NCBI RefSeq assembly: GCF_000383595.1
Contig: NZ_KB911581.1
Coordinates: 7,151,519-7,215,518, forward strand
Direction: 5' to 3'
Source: Streptomyces bottropensis ATCC 25435
GTDB taxonomy: Bacteria > Actinomycetota > Actinomycetes > Streptomycetales > Streptomycetaceae
Length of the DNA stretch: 64,000 nt
Each line of letters starts with the position of its first letter. Position 1 is the stretch's first letter. Under the pieces are notes generated by a model. The model ran no database searches, was not told where the DNA came from, and was given only the letters and a program-made list of their open reading frames with translations. The position numbers and the translations under genes are program-made. Shown here one piece after another: positions 60,671 to 64,000 of this stretch.

Positions 60671-62749
60671 CTACGGAACTGCGACAGGCTCCTGTGCGTC
60701 AGGAACCGGCTCCGGTTCCCGCGACAGGCGACCCGGCCACCACATCTTCCGCCGCAGGGCGACGCTTGCGCTGGTCACCAGGTACGTCCGTACGAGGAAG
60801 GTGTCCAGCAGCACTCCGACCGAGATGACGAAGCCCAGCTCGACCAGTTGCACCAGGCCCATGTTCACCAGCACGGCGAAGGTCGCGGCAAGGACGAGGC
60901 CCGCGGAGGCGATGACGCCCCCCGTCGTCCGCAGCGCGGTGAGCGCGGCGGCCACGGGTTCCTTGCCGGACAGGGATTCCTCGCGCATCCGGTGCATGAG
61001 GAAGATGCCGTAGTCGACGCCGAGGGCGACCAGGAACACGAAGGAGAGCAGTCCGAGTCCGGGATCGGTTCCCTCGAAGCCGAAGACCGGGCCGAAAACC
61101 AGTCCGCCGATGCCGAGCGCCGCACCCCACACGGCGACCACGGCGGCCACCAGCAGCAGCGGGGCGACCAGGCTGCGCAGCAACGCGATCAGGATCAGCA
61201 GCACGGAGCCGAGGACGAGCGGCACGACGACCTTGGTGTCGCCGGCGTTGGTGTCCTTGAGGTCGATCTGTTCGGCGCTCGGACCGCCGAGGTAGGACCC
61301 GTCGAGCTCCGAGCGCAGGGACTCGATCGTCGCGCTCTCGCCTGCCGACTGGGGCGGGTCCTTGGCGATCACGGAGATCTCCGTCCAGCCGTCCCCACTG
61401 CGTCCCCGCTCGGCGCTCGCGACACCGTCATGGTCACGCACCGCCGCCAGGGTCTCGTCGACCTGCCCGCTGGGAGTGATCACATCGAGCGGCTGGCTGC
61501 TCTGCTCGGGGTAGGCCGCGGCGAGCGTCTCCATCGCGGCGACCGCTTCCGGCTTGTCGACGAAGGAGTCCTCCTGCTTGACCGCTCCGGGCAGGTTCAG
61601 CATGCCGGTGGCGAGCGCGCCGAGCAGGACCACACCGCCCGCGAGCACGGCCAGCGGCCGACGCCTCGCGGAACTGCCCATCGCGGTGAACAGCGACCTG
61701 CGCTCCTTCGGCCGGCTGCCGAACGCGGGCACCATCGGCCAGAACACCCGGCGGCCCAGCAGTACGAGGAGCGCGGGCAGCAGCGTCAGCATGGCGACAA
61801 GCGCGCACAGTACGCCGACGGTGCCGAGCGGCCCCATACCGCGGCTGCTGTTGAGGTCGGCGGCGAGCAGGCACAGCAGTCCGGCGGCGACCGTGCCGGA
61901 CGAGGCGAGAACGGCAGGGCCGCAGCCGCGCAGGGCGGCCCGCATGGCGTCGTACGGCCGCTCGACGCGCCGCAGTTCCTCCCGGTAGCGGGCGATCAGC
62001 AGCAGCGCGTAGTCGGTGCCCACGCCGAACACGAGGATCGTCATGATGCCCGTGCTCTGGCCGGAGACGGTCGTACCGAACGCCGAGTTGAGGCCGTACG
62101 CGACGCCCATCGAGAGGTAGTCGGCGACGCCCGCGACGGCGAGCGGCACGAGCCACAGCAGCGGGCTGCGGTAGATGAGGATCAGCAGGATCGCGACCAC
62201 GCCGACGGTGGTGTAGAGCAGTGGCCCGTCGAGCGAGTCGTACACCTCGTTCGCGTCGGTGTCCAGCGCCCCCGGGCCGCCCACCTCGACGCTCAGCCCG
62301 CCGTCCCCCTGAGCGACATCGCGTACATCTTTGACGAACTCGTCCCGGAGTGTCTCGTCGATGCCCGGTTCGTTGCTGGCGACCGGGTACATCAAGGTGG
62401 TCCCGTCCTCGGACGGCACCACCTTGGGCGTCGCGGTCAGCCGGACCGCGCCCGCGATCTCCTCGACCTGCTGGGCCGCCGTCTCGCGGTCGGTGGTGGT
62501 CAGCCCGCCGTCCCGGTGGTAGACGAGCACCAGTTCGGTGGTCTCGCCGCCGGGCAACTGCTCCTGGATCTTGGCGACTTGGGTGGAGTCCGCGCTCGCC
62601 GGCAGATTGTCGACGGCTCGGTCCTGCTGCACATCGGACAGCTTGGACGCGAACGGCAAGGTCAGGGCGAGCACGGCCACCCAGAGCCCGAGCAGCACCC
62701 AGGGCACGGCTCGTCGCCGCGTACGCGTGGTTGTCTTTCCGGGCCCCAT
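60671..62749 (-). CDS. MMPL/RND-family membrane transporter
   Basis: 692 aa; ATG at 62749 with AAGGGGGA upstream. Two-fold repeat with 11-12 helices; GVGTDYALLLIARYREEL in the first half and ALGVDYGIFLMHRMREE in the second hold the proton-relay Asp/Tyr. Typical length for actinobacterial MMPL proteins. Encoded directly upstream of a sensor kinase and regulator, a common arrangement in Streptomyces where the two-component system controls the pump. Confidence 0.93.
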   Translation of the reverse strand: MGPGKTTTRTRRRAVPWVLLGLWVAVLALTLPFASKLSDVQQDRAVDNLPASADSTQVAKIQEQLPGGETTELVLVYHRDGGLTTTDRETAAQQVEEIAGAVRLTATPKVVPSEDGTTLMYPVASNEPGIDETLRDEFVKDVRDVAQGDGGLSVEVGGPGALDTDANEVYDSLDGPLLYTTVGVVAILLILIYRSPLLWLVPLAVAGVADYLSMGVAYGLNSAFGTTVSGQSTGIMTILVFGVGTDYALLLIARYREELRRVERPYDAMRAALRGCGPAVLASSGTVAAGLLCLLAADLNSSRGMGPLGTVGVLCALVAMLTLLPALLVLLGRRVFWPMVPAFGSRPKERRSLFTAMGSSARRRPLAVLAGGVVLLGALATGMLNLPGAVKQEDSFVDKPEAVAAMETLAAAYPEQSSQPLDVITPSGQVDETLAAVRDHDGVASAERGRSGDGWTEISVIAKDPPQSAGESATIESLRSELDGSYLGGPSAEQIDLKDTNAGDTKVVVPLVLGSVLLILIALLRSLVAPLLLVAAVVAVWGAALGIGGLVFGPVFGFEGTDPGLGLLSFVFLVALGVDYGIFLMHRMREESLSGKEPVAAALTALRTTGGVIASAGLVLAATFAVLVNMGLVQLVELGFVISVGVLLDTFLVRTYLVTSASVALRRKMWWPGRLSREPEPVPDAQEPVAVP

Positions 62750-62949
62750 GGCGGGGTCCCCCTTCCCTTGGACGGTGTCTGGACTCCACCAGACTCCCGG
62801 CGCGAAGGGCCGGAATCGTCGCGCGTCAGGGCGACTTCGGGGGTACTGCCGGGGGTGACCGAAGGGGCGGATTACTCCCCGGGGAGTAGCGCCGTCGGCG
62901 GTAGGAGGGCGTCCGCGCCGCCAGTCCTACGCCCCTCGCGAGGGCGTCC
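62750..62949. other. Gap upstream of MMPL gene
   Basis: Holds presumably the promoter of the MMPL-kinase-regulator operon. I see no gene. Confidence 0.4.
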
Positions 62950-63279
62950 GTGCCACCTGCCTCACGCCCGTCCCCCGTACGGCTTCTGCCCCTCACGACG
63001 GCGAACGCGCCACAGCCGGCAGCCTCGTCACAGCGTCTCAGCGTCACAGCGTCACAGCGTCACAGCAGATCGTCAGCCCGGCGCCTTCACCGGCTACGCG
63101 GGAAAGAACTCCAGGAAGCTCGGCACGAAGCCCACAGAGCCTGGGTGAAGGCCGCCGGCAACGCCAAGAGGGAGGAGCGTCGTTCGTACCGCCAAGCCTT
63201 CCTAGAGGCAACAGGGCCCTTCGCGAGGGGCGTCGGAGCCTGTGGAAGGCCACTTGCCCCGCGACCATACATCGCATGA
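62950..63279 (+). CDS. Hypothetical ORF, weak
   Basis: 109 codons from a GTG. The second half (HRAWVKAAGNAKREERRSYRQ onward, excluding the last residue for length) looks helical and protein-like, whereas the first half runs through a CACAGCGT repeat (63007-63066). Its stop overlaps the ATG of the next ORF (ATGA). No family recognised; may be a gene remnant. Confidence 0.3.
   Translation: MPPASRPSPVRLLPLTTANAPQPAASSQRLSVTASQRHSRSSARRLHRLRGKELQEARHEAHRAWVKAAGNAKREERRSYRQAFLEATGPFARGVGACGRPLAPRPYIA
63007..63066. repeat. 9-bp CAGCGTCA-type tandem repeat
   Basis: Four to five consecutive copies of a GTCACAGC / GTCTCAGC unit. Confidence 0.85.
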
Positions 63280-63557
63280 ACGACGCCCTCAGCTCGGCGC
63301 TCACCTGGGGCATCGAGCGCGAGCAGGCGTTCGCAAGAAACTGGTCACAGCTCGTCGAGCTTCCGTGGGTCACACCGCCCAAGCCGATCGCCCGGACGCC
63401 CGAACGGATCGAACACTGGAAGCGCACCGGCGAGAAGCCCGGCCCGGCCATGGCCCGCCCCTCGCCTCTCGGCGACAACAGCAGACAGAAGAGGGCTCGT
63501 CCGAACGCGTCCCGGATGGGCACGCTCACCCGGTTCACGGACCCTCTCCCCAGCTGA
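63276..63557 (+). CDS. Hypothetical 93-aa protein
   Basis: ATG overlaps the preceding stop by ATGA but has no clear ribosome site. Codon third positions in the first 60 codons are G/C-biased as in real Streptomyces genes. Sequence begins MNDALSSALTWGIEREQAF and contains RTPERIEHWKRTGEKPGP. No recognised domain. The stop lies inside a 10-bp hairpin that could be its terminator. Confidence 0.42.
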   Translation: MNDALSSALTWGIEREQAFARNWSQLVELPWVTPPKPIARTPERIEHWKRTGEKPGPAMARPSPLGDNSRQKRARPNASRMGTLTRFTDPLPS

Positions 63558-63567
63558 GGAGAGGGTC
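63540..63567. terminator. Hairpin at end of hypothetical ORF
   Basis: Arms GACCCTCTCC (63540-63549) and GGAGAGGGTC (63558-63567), 8-nt loop. The following 63568-63901 holds no supported gene. Confidence 0.6.
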
Positions 63568-63901
63568 TCGAAACCATGCGCAGCGGATTCCCTTTCCAAC
63601 GCGCGGAGGCTCTCCCCTGGGTGCTGAGGCTGAGCCTCTACGGCAGTGGTCACAGGTCAAACGCCTACGCGCGGCCTGGCCGAGTTCCAGTGTGGCCAAC
63701 CGTGTGGCTGGGGCGTTCGCTTCGGGGAGCGGGGCAGTACGGCGACGAGGCCCGCCGCAAACACGACAGCGGGGCGCCAGAGGCTGAAGCCTGTGCCGTT
63801 CGCGACCTGCAAATCGGCGGACGACACCGCGAACAAGGCGGGCGAGCCGGATCCACGTCACTGATTCGGGGCCACTGAAGGCACACGTCCAGGAGTACGT
63901 C

Positions 63902-64000
63902 ATGCCGGACAACAAGTTCCTCACCCTGGTCTCCGGCACCGCCGTCGATATCCGGATCAACATGCTGAAAGTGACGACCTCCCGCCTCACCTGGAAGTTC
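63902..64000 (+). CDS. Start of an unidentified gene (3' truncated by window edge)
   Basis: ATG with CAGGAG 7 nt upstream; 33 codons are visible (MPDNKFLTLVSGTAVDIRIN, then a Lys/Thr-rich stretch) and remain open to the window end. Too short to assign; coding-like codon use and ribosome site support a real gene. Confidence 0.6.
   Translation, partial: MPDNKFLTLVSGTAVDIRINMLKVTTSRLTWKF

Noticed and set aside
63576..63886. Several overlapping short frames near the right edge
   Set aside because: No ribosome site, no motif and inconsistent codon use; only the start at 63902 looks real.

Overview
The window is very GC-rich with strong G/C third-position bias, GTG/TTG starts, AfsA-type signal synthases, a SARP regulator, MMPL exporters and NarL-type two-component pairs. 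All of this points to Streptomyces or a close actinomycete. I saw no rRNA, tRNA or CRISPR array.

1-39.6 kb is a secondary-metabolite region. The core (about 18.4-36.3 kb, minus strand) reads as a compact tetronate pathway. An FkbH-like glyceryl-ACP synthase and a small coupled protein come first, then a fatty acyl-AMP ligase (FAAL), two acyl-CoA dehydrogenases, an ACP, a single KS-AT-ACP polyketide module, a KAS III-like protein, a second ACP, a 2-oxoacid-dehydrogenase E2-like acyltransferase, an Sfp-type phosphopantetheinyl transferase and two alpha/beta hydrolases. By analogy with RK-682 and agglomerin, the FAAL loads a fatty acid on an ACP, the dehydrogenases desaturate it, the PKS adds one unreduced malonyl unit, the KAS III protein joins it to glyceryl-ACP, and the E2-like/hydrolase pair acetylates and eliminates to give a 5-methylene-3-acyltetronate. 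Product identity is inference. Regulation and supply genes flank the core: an AfsR-type SARP, a large LuxR (LAL) regulator, two AfsA paralogues, a sensor kinase and response regulator tail to tail, an MMPL pump, a TAT-type SMP-30-like protein, and a korA-korB-fdxA cassette. One AfsA sits in an operon with a HAD phosphatase and an FAD monooxygenase, a layout like the methylenomycin-furan hormone operon. The left edge holds the C-terminal part of a SagB-type oxidoreductase.

39.6-52.7 kb is housekeeping or accessory metabolism: a secreted protein of unknown function, a three-domain kinase/M23-like/aminotransferase enzyme with an Lrp/AsnC regulator, and a peptide or amide ABC uptake operon (binding protein, amidase, permease, fused permease-ATPase, ATPase) with a TetR regulator.

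52.7-64 kb is a patchwork with clear decay: a truncated YcnI-like gene, a DHDPS-like fragment, a TnpB remnant inserted between a histidine kinase and its response regulator, two NarL-type two-component systems, an exported alpha/beta hydrolase, an MMPL pump and a probable 32-residue membrane protein. The window ends inside a new CDS. Short tandem repeats with units that are mostly multiples of three occur unusually often between and inside genes across the whole window.
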